DNA of 64,000 nucleotides from Gymnorhina tibicen (lineage: Eukaryota > Chordata > Aves > Passeriformes > Artamidae), in contig VXAZ01001116.1 in NCBI GenBank assembly GCA_013399875.1, positions 1,347,696 through 1,411,695 of the forward strand. Reading direction: 5' to 3'. The position numbers and the translations under genes were made by a program. Under the pieces are notes generated by a model. It made no database searches. It was not told the origin of the DNA and saw only the letters and a program-made list of their open reading frames with translations. Shown one piece after another: positions 1 through 11,000 of the stretch (the stretch's first letter is position 1; the number at the start of each line of letters is the position of its first letter).

Positions 1-268
1 TCCAGATGACACCTGTGCTCTTTAGCAGATTGCCTGGTCCCACCCATGTAGTGTCAACTACAGACTTGATGACAGTGTACTCTCGCTGCCTTCTTGTCTT
101 TGATAAAGACATCAAACAGGACGAGTCCCAGTATAGATCCCTGTGGTACTTGGGTTGTTACTGTCCTTTGAGTGGAGTGTGACCAGTTCACCAGCCAGCC
201 AGTTTTTACCTGTCTAGCTGTCCACGCATCCAGACCATAACAGTTCAGCTTGGATACATGAATGCTGT
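1..268 (-). repeat. CR1 LINE fragment inside ALG10 intron
   Basis: The text read on the plus strand matches the reverse complement of the avian CR1 reverse-transcriptase region: a 'catcaaacaggacgagtccc' block, then 'agtatagatccctgtggta', then a 'cagccagttttt' block and a 'tgtccacgcatccagacc' block, in the order expected for an antisense CR1. The element is therefore on the minus strand, opposite to ALG10. It is strongly diverged and lacks the octamer tail, so it is an old internal fragment that probably continues left of the window. The right edge is approximate. The identification rests on remembered CR1 consensus similarity, not on a search. Confidence 0.75.
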
Positions 269-1331
269 ATGTTTAAAATTCTGGAGCATCCATCACTGCA
301 GTAAAGAAATGGTTTTAGTGGTTAATGGCTTATTTTAAATCCTTAATGTTAGTAAACTTTTAACCTTAAAACATTTTTTTCCTGTTCCCTGATAACTGAA
401 GGATTCCTTTACTATAAAGAAAATTTCTTTTGGTGTATTTTCTTAGAGGAACCTCTTCATTTTAAAGCACATGATAACACTACAGAATTAGATCAGATTA
501 AATAAATTGTTTCCACTTCTAATTTTATACTCGGAAGTGGAAACATAAATGCAAGAAAAGGTTTCATGAGAACAGTCTAAGCATTAACTTATACTTGGAC
601 ACTTTTTTGACCTCAGCATTTTCTCTGTTCCTGGTGGTGAGTGGCTGTTTCACCCCACACTACATCATTGAGAAACATCAGGCAACATTTTTTAATGTTG
701 TGGTTTGTGGTGTGTCATGTAGTGAGTGGGATAATTGGGAAGAGTTTTTAACTGCATGGCTCCTAACTTTTTTAAGGTTTATTTTCTGAGTCATGAATGA
801 TAGTGAGGATAAACAGTAAAAGCTGCATCAAAGATTAGAAACTTGGAGTTGGCCACTCTGTGTGTGGACTGGGTTCAAAAGAGGTGATAGCAGAGGCACA
901 GAATGGTGCTGTCTCACAGATAAACAGAATCTCATTATGAGATTGCAGGGGCATAAACCATTGATTTTATTTTCTTCTTCCCATTAGTGCAGCCTTTTTA
1001 TCCAAGGTATGGGAGCAATTATGCTCCCACCATGATTTTAATGCCACAAATATGTGCACACCTGACATGTGAAAGAAGTTGGTGTAGTTTTGTTGCCATA
1101 TTTTTAACTCACCTACAGTAATGTTCTGTACTTTTCACTTGGATTTTAACAATTGTAACTGTATTAACATAGTGGGAGCTTAAGAAAAATACAGCATTTG
1201 TGCAAGAATGGAAACAAAGAGCATAGGAGATGTTATATTTTGTTAATGGAACTCAAGAATGATACTAGTTTTCTTTTAATATGTTATTTTATTGGACATT
1301 GTCTAACCACATTTTTCTGCTTCTTCTTTAG
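269..1331 (+). other. ALG10: ALG10 last intron, 3' part
   Basis: This stretch is noncoding and AT-rich and runs into the splice acceptor of the last ALG10 exon. It contains only a 64-residue chance ORF (595-789) that resembles no ALG10 residue. The upstream ALG10 exons, which encode roughly the first 122 residues in vertebrates, are not in the window and must lie to the left. Confidence 0.85.
1301..1331 (+). other. ALG10: Branch point and splice acceptor of ALG10 last exon
   Basis: A branch-point-like CTAAC (1303-1307) is followed by a pyrimidine-rich tract and TTTAG, with the AG at 1330-1331. The next base opens the exon in the frame that gives the family sequence Ala-Val-Ser-Gly-Phe-Gln-Arg, aligned with the Gln-Arg-Val-Leu-Ser-Thr-Leu stretch of human ALG10. 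The branch adenine sits about 25 bases from the AG, a normal distance. Confidence 0.85.
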
Positions 1332-2387
1332 GCTGTGTCTGGTTTCCAGAGAATCTTGTCTGCATTAACTCTTGCAGTGTTTCCCACCCTTTATTTTTTT
1401 ACATTCCTTTATTATACAGATCCAGGATCAGTATTTTTTACTCTCTTTTCCTATTTAATGTGCCTTTATGGTAACCATAAAACTTCTGCTCTCCTTGGAT
1501 TTTGTGGCTTCATGTTTCGTCAGACAAATGTTGTGTGGACGGTTTTTTGTGCTGGAAATGTTGTTGCAGAGAAGCTAAATGAAGCCTGGAAGATTGAGTT
1601 GCAGAAAAAGAAAGATGAAAAGATTTCTTCCAGGAAAGGATCATTTTCAGATTTGACCAGAATACTGCAGTTTCTTGTTGAATATCTCATATCACCGAAA
1701 AACTTAGTTACACTTACTGCTCTAACTTGGCCATACATCATATTAGTATCTCTCTTCTTTGTTTTTGTCTTCATCAATGGTGGAATAGTTGTTGGTGATA
1801 GAAGTAGTCATGAAGCCTGTTTGCACTTTCCTCAGCTGTTCTATTTTTTGTCTTTTACTGTTTTGTTTTCATTCCCTTATTTATTGACCCCTACTAAAAT
1901 CAGGAAATTCCTTTTGTCATTACGAAAGCACCCTGTGCAGTATAGCTTAATCACTGTCATGTCTTTATTCCTGATCTGGAAATTCACCTATGTCCATAAG
2001 TATTTACTAGCAGATAACAGACATTATACGTTTTATGTCTGGAGAAAAGTGTTCCAAAGACACGAGCTTGTAAAGTACCTGTTAGTTCCATGCTATATAT
2101 TTGCTGGCTGGAGTTTTGCTGATACGCTGAAATCAAAATCGATATTCTGGATCTTAATGTATTTTGTATGTTTAGTAGCAGTCACAGTTCCTCAAAAATT
2201 GCTAGAATTTCGTTACTTTATTTTGCCATTCTTAATATATAGGCTCAATATTCCATTTCTGTCTCTATATAGACAACTTCTGGAGCTGGCTTTTTATATT
2301 TTAGTAAATGCTGTAACCTTTTATCTTTTTCTAAACAGAACATTCCAATGGGAAAATAGTGATGAAGTACAGAGGTTTATGTGGTGA
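1332..2387 (+). CDS. ALG10: ALG10 alpha-1,2-glucosyltransferase, last exon
   Basis: ALG10 (family GT59) adds the third, terminal glucose from dolichyl-phosphate-glucose to the lipid-linked Glc2Man9GlcNAc2 oligosaccharide in the ER lumen, the last step before transfer to protein. The exon encodes 351 residues and ends at TGA 2385-2387. The vertebrate protein is about 473 residues, so this is roughly residues 123 to the end. Numbering from the first exon codon, hallmark blocks are LYGNHKTSALLGFCGFMFRQ (45-64), GDRSSHEACLHFPQ (155-168), LADNRHYTFYVW (226-237) and the C-terminal VQRFMW. About ten hydrophobic segments fit the multi-pass ER membrane topology, and a Lys-rich loop lies near 84-103. 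A sequon NRT is at 335, matching NKT in human. There are no internal stops or frameshifts. A GTG at 1335 is not a start: the exon begins by splicing. Mammals have a second copy, ALG10B (KCR1); copy number here cannot be judged. Confidence 0.97.
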   Translation, partial: AVSGFQRILSALTLAVFPTLYFFTFLYYTDPGSVFFTLFSYLMCLYGNHKTSALLGFCGFMFRQTNVVWTVFCAGNVVAEKLNEAWKIELQKKKDEKISSRKGSFSDLTRILQFLVEYLISPKNLVTLTALTWPYIILVSLFFVFVFINGGIVVGDRSSHEACLHFPQLFYFLSFTVLFSFPYLLTPTKIRKFLLSLRKHPVQYSLITVMSLFLIWKFTYVHKYLLADNRHYTFYVWRKVFQRHELVKYLLVPCYIFAGWSFADTLKSKSIFWILMYFVCLVAVTVPQKLLEFRYFILPFLIYRLNIPFLSLYRQLLELAFYILVNAVTFYLFLNRTFQWENSDEVQRFMW

Positions 2388-2681
2388 CTTTTTTTTTTTA
2401 TATTTTTATACCAGTAGGAAAACACAGTTCTGTTTCAGGACTGGACTCTGGAATGAAACAAAGTGTTTTGCATCATGTAAGGACTGTTTTCCCTAGTTGG
2501 AATTGGGAAGTAAGCTCTTTGCTAATATTGTTGCAACCAAATGCAAGATCTGTTATAATGTGGAGATACTCCATATATTGAATTTATGAGAATTTTAAAA
2601 TTCAGTATGAGAGGAAATGTGAGATCACCTTTCTGTAATTACTGTAAAATAAGGGAGATGTTTACTGTCATTTTTCATGAT

Positions 2682-2687
2682 AATAAA
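2682..2687 (+). promoter_or_regulatory. ALG10: Poly(A) signal AATAAA, proximal ALG10
   Basis: First canonical hexamer downstream of the ALG10 stop, about 295 bases into the 3' UTR. The following sequence is AT-rich without an obvious GT-rich element, so it may be weaker than the next one. Confidence 0.5.
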
Positions 2688-2751
2688 ATATTATATAACA
2701 TGCCCTTGAAGATATAACAGTTTTTAAGTGTGTTTCAGAGGTTTCTTTTTT

Positions 2752-2757
2752 AATAAA
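2752..2757 (+). promoter_or_regulatory. ALG10: Poly(A) signal AATAAA, best ALG10 candidate
   Basis: Canonical hexamer followed within 20-45 bases by a T-rich then GT-rich stretch ending in 'tctgtgtgcat', the usual layout of an efficient cleavage site. Predicted cleavage is near 2770-2780. Confidence 0.6.
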
Positions 2758-3055
2758 GAAGGATTTCGGTGTTCAGCCTTTTTGTTTATTTATCTGTGTG
2801 CATATTTATTCCTCAATCAGGCCATTTCCTTCTAGGTTTACTAGTGGTCAAGGTATAAACCACTACTAAAGTACAATGTTTTCAAAACCTCCTACGTCTC
2901 ACTGAATTTTCATTACTTTTTTGTCAGTAAATGCTTACATTAGGTTTGTAAACAGAATGTAGGCTCTTAAATCATTAGAGCATTTTGAACATTTTATTTC
3001 AAACTGGTATTTAGAAAACACAGTGGAGGCTATGTGCGTGTACATTCTTTGAGGC

Positions 3056-3061
3056 AATAAA
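3056..3061 (+). promoter_or_regulatory. ALG10: Possible distal poly(A) signal AATAAA
   Basis: Third canonical hexamer on the sense strand, about 670 bases after the stop. Downstream sequence is not notably GT-rich. May be used for a longer 3' UTR or not at all. Confidence 0.3.
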
Positions 3062-3390
3062 TGTTACTGTACAACAAAAGATAAATTGCAGTTGATAATG
3101 TGACCTATTAGAAGAGGAGTAATTTACAAATGTCACTGTAACATGCAGTGGATTGCAGCCCTCTTAAATAATTGAGCTTTTATGTCCTGTGGTTCTGTGC
3201 TCACAGGTTTGTGCTGAAATCAGCTCTGAGTGCACTCCTGAGTTGCATGAAGTGTTTAAAGATCTTTGATGTGTAATCTTCAAGAAGTACTAATGGCATT
3301 ACTGAACTATTCTTTTAAGTATTTTTCATGTCTATACAAACCTAATGGAACTTGAGTGTATATATTTTGTTTTACAAAGGTAAAATGTAA

Positions 3391-3423
3391 TGTATATATA
3401 CATAGATGTATATATATATATTT
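3391..3423. repeat. (TA)n microsatellite
   Basis: Interrupted TA/TG dinucleotide tract with a final pure TA run of about 12 bases. Lies in the distal part of the possible ALG10 3' UTR. Confidence 0.8.
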
Positions 3424-3497
3424 AAAAGCATCTAGTGTGCATCATCATCACAGTAAATGAAGCCTGTAATGGTTCCTGTAATGTCAGTAAATGACTT

Positions 3498-3503
3498 AAT
3501 AAA
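3498..3503 (+). promoter_or_regulatory. ALG10: Possible distal poly(A) signal AATAAA
   Basis: Fourth canonical hexamer, about 1.1 kb after the stop, following the AT microsatellite. Taken here as the outer limit of the proposed 3' UTR. Confidence 0.3.
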
Positions 3504-3525
3504 GTCTGAAAAATATTTGATTGCT

Positions 3526-6500
3526 AAAATATGTGGAAGAGGAGAGTAGTGTCCAAAACTTCAGGTACTGTGTAGCCTCTTTAAATTCGTTATTGTTCTG
3601 TAATGAAAATACTGCAGCCAAATCTGTGCAAACATCATGTTATCACCACTCAAGTCACTCTGGAATGGAATTGTTTCTCAGGTCAGTACTGTTACTGCTT
3701 GCTTTTACAACATGAAGATCAGTGTTCTGGCTCCAATTCCTTCCCTGTACTAACGCTGTAATGGGTGTGGTGAGCTCAAGTTCTGATCATTGCCTTTGCA
3801 AGCCTGTTTCCCCTAAGGAAATCCTCAAGCCACTCTTCAATGAGTAGGTATGTTTGTATTGAATTTAAAGTATTTGCCAGGTCACTGGTTGCTTCTTGGC
3901 CTTTTGCCAGCCTGGTAATTTCTTGTCGATGTGTACCATAGGGAAAGCCATTTTCAGTCATTCCCTATTTGCTTCTTCAAGTTGAAGGGACAAGAGAATC
4001 CTGAAATGGATTGCTTTTGAAGAATCCAGCGTGGTTCTGGCAGAGTCCAGGATGTTGTGTTGTGATTTCAGTATCACAGATTTGGGAGGGGAAGTCTTGC
4101 GTGCCTTCTGCTTCCAATTTTGTTTTTGTGTGCCATGCCAATAAAATCATAAGATAAAGAGCATTTGCCTGCTTGAGTACAACTGCATTTGTGCCCTGAA
4201 ATACTGAGTTGGAATGGTAACATGGGAAGGCATGGGGCTCTGTCTAGTATGCCAAATTGTATCTTGGATCCAAGGTTTTTCTCTGGTTTCATGCTGGGGA
4301 GCAGGTATTCATTCCCTTGAGAAAAAATATTCCCTTGCAAAGATCCCTGAGTAGTCCACAGGTGTTTTGTCCAGCATGTCTATAGTTGCTGGTTTCACAT
4401 GCTATCGATCAACACTGTTGAGAGACTGTTCATGCTTCCTGCTTTTAACAGAAGTAGCAGCTGTGTTTCAAATGAACTGGTTTAAACGTGTACAATTTTA
4501 AAACATTTTTTTGGTAGTGAAAAGTGAATGCAAAAAGTCCACCAAAACTTAGAGCACAATACCTTTCTAATGAGCTCCATCCCAGGAGACACTAGAAAAA
4601 TGACACATAGAGAGGTGTCTGTGACCTGTTGGGGCTGTTTAACCAGTACTATGAAATGGCATAATATTTTATAATGGAATTTATCACTATACTTGCAGAT
4701 TTTAATTTAAAAGTACAATTACACTTAATATATTTTGCCTATTTGAAAGCAGGCTGAGTTGATACAAGGTTATTTAAAGAGGGAAGTCAATGAATACTGA
4801 AGTATGAAAGGAGAATGTATTTGTAGAATAAAGCTACGTTTTTACTTTTGCCTATGAGCCTGAGGGTGTTTGCAGGTAATATTCAATGTTAGCCAAGCCA
4901 GTCCAGAAATCAGGGTGGTTTTATTTGTATCAGAATTGGTCATAAAGAAAGGTCTCCAAATTCCATCAGTATTCCTAGAACTTTGACAAATAGCAGTAGC
5001 ACTGTTGAAATCCATTGAAAAGTGGATTTTAGTATTTTGCTCCTGAAATATTTCCATTGTAGTTGTTTCTAGTTTATTAGCTGTTTCCCTTAAAGACATG
5101 CAGAAAGGACTGTATTTATCCTGCTTTATGTTGCCAAGTCTCCTAGATTCAATAGAACCATAATTGCTTACTTTACGTTAATTCTCAGCAGGTGTCATTT
5201 GGCAATGAAATTTCTTAAACAGCTTTAAAGGCTCAGTTTTAATTTTTCTTAGAGAGAAAGAAGATGATTTTTCAGTAACTGTTGGAATAATAAAAATAGC
5301 TGAACAGTCACAGAATGGCTGAGTTGTTTTGAAGTGGGGGAAAAAATACAAATAATGAACAACTTTTCTTTTAGTTAAAAATAAGTTGTTATTCAGCAAG
5401 ATGGGAAGTTTGATAATCCTTTCTGCATTTATGCTTTATGCAGCAGGAACTGCATTTCCTGCTATTTGTAAGCATTCTATATTTCATTCCTTTTAACTTT
5501 TTTGACAACACATGCTCATGTTCAAAATTAGCAAGAATTTTATACCATAAGTGATGCTGAAATATTTTTTTATCTGTTAATTTTCTAGAAGGTTGATGAA
5601 TAAGATGGATTACTTCTGTTAGAAAGTAAGGAAAAAGTATTCTATAGTGTCTGGGGGCAGTTGATTTTTGTCCTGTTAATGCAGCTCTGATGTTTCTTGT
5701 TGTTCACAAGGTGGCAGTCCTGTGCTGTCTCGTTGAGGTGACCAAGTGCTTAGTGCAATGCTGCTTGAAATCATAATGTTGTTCCAGCAACACTTCGATA
5801 GATAGAATACTTAAAGTTCCCTCATGTCTGGTTGCTTGTTTTAGTAACTGATTTAGCTATAATATCCTTGTTAATTTTAAATACATGTAGTAGGTTAAGT
5901 TTTAGCAGAACAAGTTTTGTTCATTTTAAGTGTCTTTCTGGCATTTTTTCTGTTTGGGAAATTTTCATGTCTGCTCTAAGAGAACAAAATGAAACTTGAA
6001 ATCCTACTGTTGTAAAGATGTCATTGTTTTTAGCAGATTAGCAGATTTCCTTTTGGTGTTTTATTATTAAATTTCACAGTATTCTTTCTTTGCATATTCG
6101 TTCTGTTTGTTTCTGTCTAAGAAGAAAAAAAACCTGAAGGACAAATTGAGGAAAGCAGAGTAATTATGCTTTTGAGACTGACACATGGTGACTTTCTAAA
6201 ATATTCACTCTTATTTGGGTGATGCACATTTGAACTATGAATGTTCAAGTGTCTGTTGGCCCTGTAGTAGTCGATATACTGTCTTTTAAATGCATCATCT
6301 AGTTTTTGTGTAATGAAAAGTTGTAAAGCCCAGTCCATGAAAATGTTTCTAATTATCTTAAACTTTGTCTATATTCAGCATCCTAATTTTTTTCCCTGAA
6401 AAACTTTGCTCTCTTTGCTTATCACTTGTTAGATAAGACATGCTTTTTATTTTCAATTCAGTGACATTTGTATGTTACCTGAGGCATGTTTTATAAAAAA

Positions 6501-7146
6501 ATCCTTCTTAAAAGTATGCTTTAGATGGATGCAGATAATTGGTTTTGCTAACAAACATCCTTTTGCAAACAAAAAGGATCTCTCCATGAGACAGAAATGC
6601 TAATCTACCTAGCCATGTGTAGCTAAAATGCCCTTAATTTGCCAGTTTTTCTGCTTGATCTCAGAATATGCTTGGGACCTCACGCTGTTCCTTCAGCTTC
6701 AGGGATAGTTGGGATATGATGAGCAGGAAGCAAGAGGAAAAATATTTCTGCAGATCATTGTCCTTGCAGTGCTGCCATAGCTGGGAGTGTGCAAGGCTGC
6801 CAGGAGCAGGAATGAGTGGGTGCTTTGCGGGGTCAGAGGGCACCACTCTATTTAGCAGAGCACTGTGGCTGGCTAAAGTAAGAGGTGACAGGGGAGAGCT
6901 GCTTGCCATACACGAGTGGGAATGCCTTCTCTGGCTGCAAGGAGAATCTGCTGGTTGCTGGAGCTGGCCGGATCACAGGCAGCATGATCCTGCTGAAATC
7001 TGGCAGCGAACTGGGTTGTTGGGAGATGTTTTAGCGCTTCGCTGTGCATCTGTAAATAAAAAACTCTTCTTGTTGTGTTCAGGAAATGTGAGCTTACTTG
7101 AAACACAGCTGTGTGTCAGGAATAGGGAAGGGGTTGCTTTCATTTT
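3526..7146. other. Intergenic, no recognised gene
   Basis: AT-rich single-copy-looking DNA. It holds one minus-strand ATG-initiated ORF of 85 codons at 4842-5099 (listed separately) and, from about 6660, a GC-richer patch with overlapping open frames on both strands (longest 163 codons, 6668-7159) that runs into the CR1 and is best read as chance. Another AATAAA at 4827 is present on the plus strand. Confidence 0.6.
4842..5099 (-). CDS. Small hypothetical ORF, 85 aa
   Basis: ATG-to-TAA frame on the strand opposite ALG10, about 1.3 kb past the proposed 3' UTR end. The peptide is polar, with NTDGIWRPFFMTNSDTNKTT near the middle and several sequon-like NxT/S sites. I recognise no domain or family. 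Composition is less serine/cysteine-skewed than most chance frames nearby, which is the only reason to list it. No convincing promoter or splice sites were seen. Most likely noncoding. Confidence 0.12.
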   Translation of the reverse strand: MSLRETANKLETTTMEIFQEQNTKIHFSMDFNSATAICQSSRNTDGIWRPFFMTNSDTNKTTLISGLAWLTLNITCKHPQAHRQK

Positions 7147-7459
7147 CATGGAATCATAGAATCTTTGAGGTTGGACAAAACTCCTAAGACCATTGAGTCC
7201 TGCTATCAACCCAGTACCACATTTTTGACCACTAAACCATATCCCCAGCTGCCACATTTGTGCACCTTTTGAACCCTTGGAGGGATGGTGATTCCACCAC
7301 TTCCCTGGACAACCTGTTTCAATGCCTGACCACCCTTTTCATGAGAAATTGTTTGTAATATCCAATCTGAACTTAAGGCCATTTCATCTGGTCCTCTCAC
7401 TTATTACGTGGGAGAACAGACCAACCCCAACCTGGCTACAACCTTGTTTCAGAGACCAC
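7147..7459 (-). repeat. CR1 LINE 3' end
   Basis: Classic antisense CR1 3' end: starting at 7147 the reverse complement reads two tail octamers (ATTCTATG, ATTCCATG), then the terminal 'aggttgga' block, 'gatggtgattccacca', 'ccctggacaacctgtttcaa' and 'tcatctggtcctctcac' in canonical order. The element is 5'-truncated, as most CR1 copies are, near 7459 where similarity stops. The retained tail makes the strand assignment firm. It is a noncoding remnant that keeps no open reverse-transcriptase frame. Confidence 0.93.
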
Positions 7460-7590
7460 TTTCAGACACCCCCTTCAGACCTTTAAGTTTAATATGTGTA
7501 AATCACATTTTCCTGCTTTTTCCTGTAACTCCCATTTGATTCCCTTTGAATTTCTCTTTGTTTGAATCTCAAACAAAGCATTGTCTGATT
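7460..7590 (+). repeat. Diverged local duplication, copy A
   Basis: Starts exactly where the CR1 similarity ends. The string 'cttcagacctttaagttt' and following 'gtgtaaatca', 'attttcctg', 'tcccat' and 'aatctcaaa' blocks recur in the same order at 7941-8030. Copies differ by substitutions and several indels, so the duplication is old, or both are relics of an unnamed repeat family. Confidence 0.55.
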
Positions 7591-7940
7591 TTCACATTGT
7601 CAGTTGCCCAGATACTTTAGTGGGTTTATAATACAAAATTGATGTATCTTAAAAAATAAACATTGTTAAAGCAATGTTTCCCATTTCCCCTGGTTTTAAG
7701 TAGATGTAAATAAATATCCCATGCATTTGATTCAAATTGGTTTGAACTCCTATAACAGCAGTGTATGCCTTTTCAAAGATGTAATTGCAGGAGTTCATGT
7801 CCTTAGCTACATTCCCATCTTGTGTAATGAGATTACATTTTGACATTTTGATATCAACTCTTCTAAAAGTATTGTCATAGAAATAATCTTGTGAAAATAT
7901 AATGAAAAAGGAATGGTGGTTATCACTGGCAAGAGTCTAA
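7591..7940. other. Spacer between duplicated copies
   Basis: About 350 bases of AT-rich unique-looking DNA separating the two copies. A 65-codon minus frame at 7649-7846 shows nothing recognisable. Confidence 0.5.
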
Positions 7941-8030
7941 TTTCAGGGCACTACTTCAGACCTGCAAGTTTAGTACACGTAAATCATGCTGCATTTTCCT
8001 GTGTTCCCATCAAATCTCAAAGCGTTGCCT
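7941..8030 (+). repeat. Diverged local duplication, copy B
   Basis: Second copy of the 7460 unit: 'cttcagacctgcaagttt' then 'acgtaaatca', 'attttcctg', 'tcccat' and 'aaatctcaaag' in the same order. Shorter than copy A because the T-rich centre is missing. Confidence 0.55.
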
Positions 8031-11000
8031 GGCTGAACTGAAATTTAAATGACAAGCTTCGAAAGAACCAAGGAGATGCAGTGGGGAACATCACCGATTT
8101 CAGGGATAGCACTTCACCCTCGGGGTCAGTGCTGATCAAATGCTAGCACGTTGTTGGTGTGTGGGACTAAGCACAGCACAACCACAGTCCTGGTGAAGGG
8201 CAGCGAGGGTGTTCTGTGTGCTGCACATGGGATTCCTTCCTTACTAGCTGCTCTGTGCATTCCTGAGCTGCTACAGCACTACATACTTCTCATTACCAAC
8301 AGCATTATTTTACATTAGAGAGAGTTGTGACAGTGGGAATTCATCTGCCAGACATCTTGAAACCACCTTCTAGTGCGAGCTGCTTGCACGTGAGCTGGGG
8401 AAGCCTCATCTCCAAGACTGAGGCCAGAATGACCAGTGTTTGAGCTGATTTTCCTGGCAACTACTCTGCTGGCCAAATTTGAGAAGTTTCAACCCAATCC
8501 AGTGTGTTGCTAACTTGCTTTAAAATCTCAAGAAGCCTTGTGGAATTACCTTCTCTCTTCAGGTCCAGCCCCTGGGGAAAGAAGCAGTAACATGTCAAAG
8601 GAAAAGGAATTTATTTGCTGTTTATAGTAAAGAGTTGTATGTATCCTTGTTAAAACCATATCAATGCACGTTTGTTCAATAACAGCAAGTTTTATTCCCT
8701 TAATTATTACTAGGATGGAATTTTCTGCCTTCTTTTCTGAAACAGGGAAGAAGAATAGTTTGCTTAAAATCAAGAAGAAATTAGGTGTCTGGCAGTTTTC
8801 TTAAGAATTAAGAAAATATATTTGGGATTCAGGAAACAGCTGTTGTCTGAGAGAAGCTTTAAGTTCACCTTCAAGATAAATACTAGTAATTTCACTTCTC
8901 CCTCCTATACTGCTTGTGAAATATATATTACTTAAATTTTGGGAGGGTGGAAGAGAGGGGTAGCATTACAATGGCCTGATCTGGCTGTTTGCCTGACAGG
9001 AGGCCACAAAACTTTATCTGAAAACTTCCACCAAGGAGGGAGTTACTTTCCACATTATGTAAGTGAATGCTGTAGAGTTTAATATTTTGAAGCTGAAGTG
9101 GAGCACATCTTTTGAAAACACACTCTATTTAAAGCAGTCAAGTAATGATGAATTCGCCATTTCATTAGACAAGCTTTTGCTGAGATTAATTACTTCTACT
9201 CTTAGGAACCTTTTCTCTCTAGTTATGATCTTTTCGTTACATCTGTGCAAAGACAAATCTCCCCATTTTCCTCTTCCTCTTGTGCTGATGCATATAATTT
9301 ATGCTGGTATGTGCAGATCACAACACAACAGCTTCTTAACCTACTGACCTACAGAGATGTGAGGATTTGGCACTCCAGATTTGGTTTTCTCTAGCTTTAT
9401 TTTTAGCATATAAAGAAGTCATGATTAATATAACTGAAGACTTCACAAAACTTTTGAGATCTTCTTTTTCTATAAGGAAGAAGTGTCTTCTACCTAGACC
9501 TGTGTACCCTGCTCTGTTTAGCTGAAACAAGGTCTGTGGCACCTTGAATGCGTGGATACTGTGGGGAGCATGCTGGCTACCTTGTACATGAAGCATCAAT
9601 TTTTGACTTTTAAAGTCAAGGTAACGGAAAAATCAGTCCAAAATAAATATATTAACAATTCCCATAACAACTGATTTCATCTTGGTTAGTGAAGTGGCTG
9701 GAGAGACACACAACAGTTTGCTTGCTTCTCCTTGATTATTACTACGTTAATAGTAGTTAGGGAATGTGAAGTTTCAGTTTGGCTGAGCAGTTTATGATAT
9801 GGCTGTTTCCTGCAGAGCTCCTTGAATTTAAAAGCTTGTGGAGGCAAATTTAGTTGATTGATTACTGTCTTGATCTGTAAAGCCAGGGCTAACTCAAGTT
9901 GCTTGCTGTTGTATTGAGAAGTTGGCTGTGTTTGTCCTGAGAAACAGTTTCTTTGTGGAGTTTGAGCACAGGAATTTTCCTTTTCTGTCCAGTTAAAAAT
10001 ATAGGTATTCAGATTATGAGAATTTGCTGATTCTGTAAGGAAGCTTGCTTTTCTTATCCTTATACTGATTAAACCAAATTTCATTTGTCCTGATGGGGCT
10101 CTATGTACTCTCTAATACATGGAATCACTCTGCTTGAGGGCTAGAGGGCTTTAGATGTTGTTGTAAACAACTATCAGATCAGCTAACTTTGCAGGAAGCC
10201 TTTGATTTTGAATAACAAATCACTGCCACCATCAACTGGGCTCATTCCTCTTGCACTTCCAAATCCCAGCTTTATAATTAAAACTTGTTTGTGAACAAAG
10301 AATCTTTCTGGAAAACAATTGCCAATCCTACTAGCAATTAAGGCTTCTGTAAACCTTAGCATGCAATTACAGCAAAGATCAGTTAAAATAAGTCGTTTGT
10401 GACTGAATCTGAATCAAAGATGTTAACACCTGTGAAAATTCTGCCTTTTTATTTAAGTCACACGGAAGAGAATACATGATGCTCTTGAACTTTCTTGCCC
10501 GTCAGTTTGTCAGAGAATAAGCAAGCAAGAAAAGCCTTTAAAGTCAGTCCTAAAGTCTAACTAACTGATAGTCTGCAGTTACTTGGCAAAAAACTAGCCT
10601 GTCAAAATCAGCTTGTAGTCTCTTTCATAAAGAGCTTTAAAAGATTTCTGGGGATTTTGCTGTGATGGATCTTGTGATAAATGTTCTTCAGCCCTTTTTG
10701 TGTTTTCTTTCACAATGCAAGATCTTCTTCCCTGTATGTGGCTTTATTGCCTCTTGGATAAAAAATTGGTTTGGAGGTCTGTTTTATTACATTAAAGGAG
10801 TGTATGCATTAACACAAGTAGTACTTAGACCAAATAGATCTATATCCTGCAGTGAAAATGCAAACAACAGTATGTATTGACAGAATATATTCAATACTTT
10901 ATTTTCTCATTAAATCTAGCATAAAGTACACAGGATAATTTGGTATCAGATTTAATCTCTCATGTTACTCTGCAAGTGTATAGATATTGGCAATTTGTTT

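Larger units (their letters stand above)
2388..3525 (+). other. ALG10: ALG10 3' UTR (maximal extent uncertain)
   Basis: AT-rich noncoding sequence follows the stop codon and carries four canonical AATAAA hexamers. The nearest likely 3' ends are around 2700-2780. A longer form could end shortly after the hexamer at 3498. The small ORF at 2381-2581 overlaps the stop codon in another frame and is probably chance. Extent is inferred from signals only; no transcript evidence is available. Confidence 0.6.

Noticed and set aside
1335..1337. GTG as a start codon for the ALG10 frame
   Set aside because: The codon lies one codon inside an exon that starts by splicing at 1332; the protein start is in an upstream exon outside the window.
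6668..7159. 163-codon plus-strand ORF
   Set aside because: Lies in a GC-richer patch, is open on both strands, ends inside the CR1 tail and has no recognisable domain; best explained as chance.
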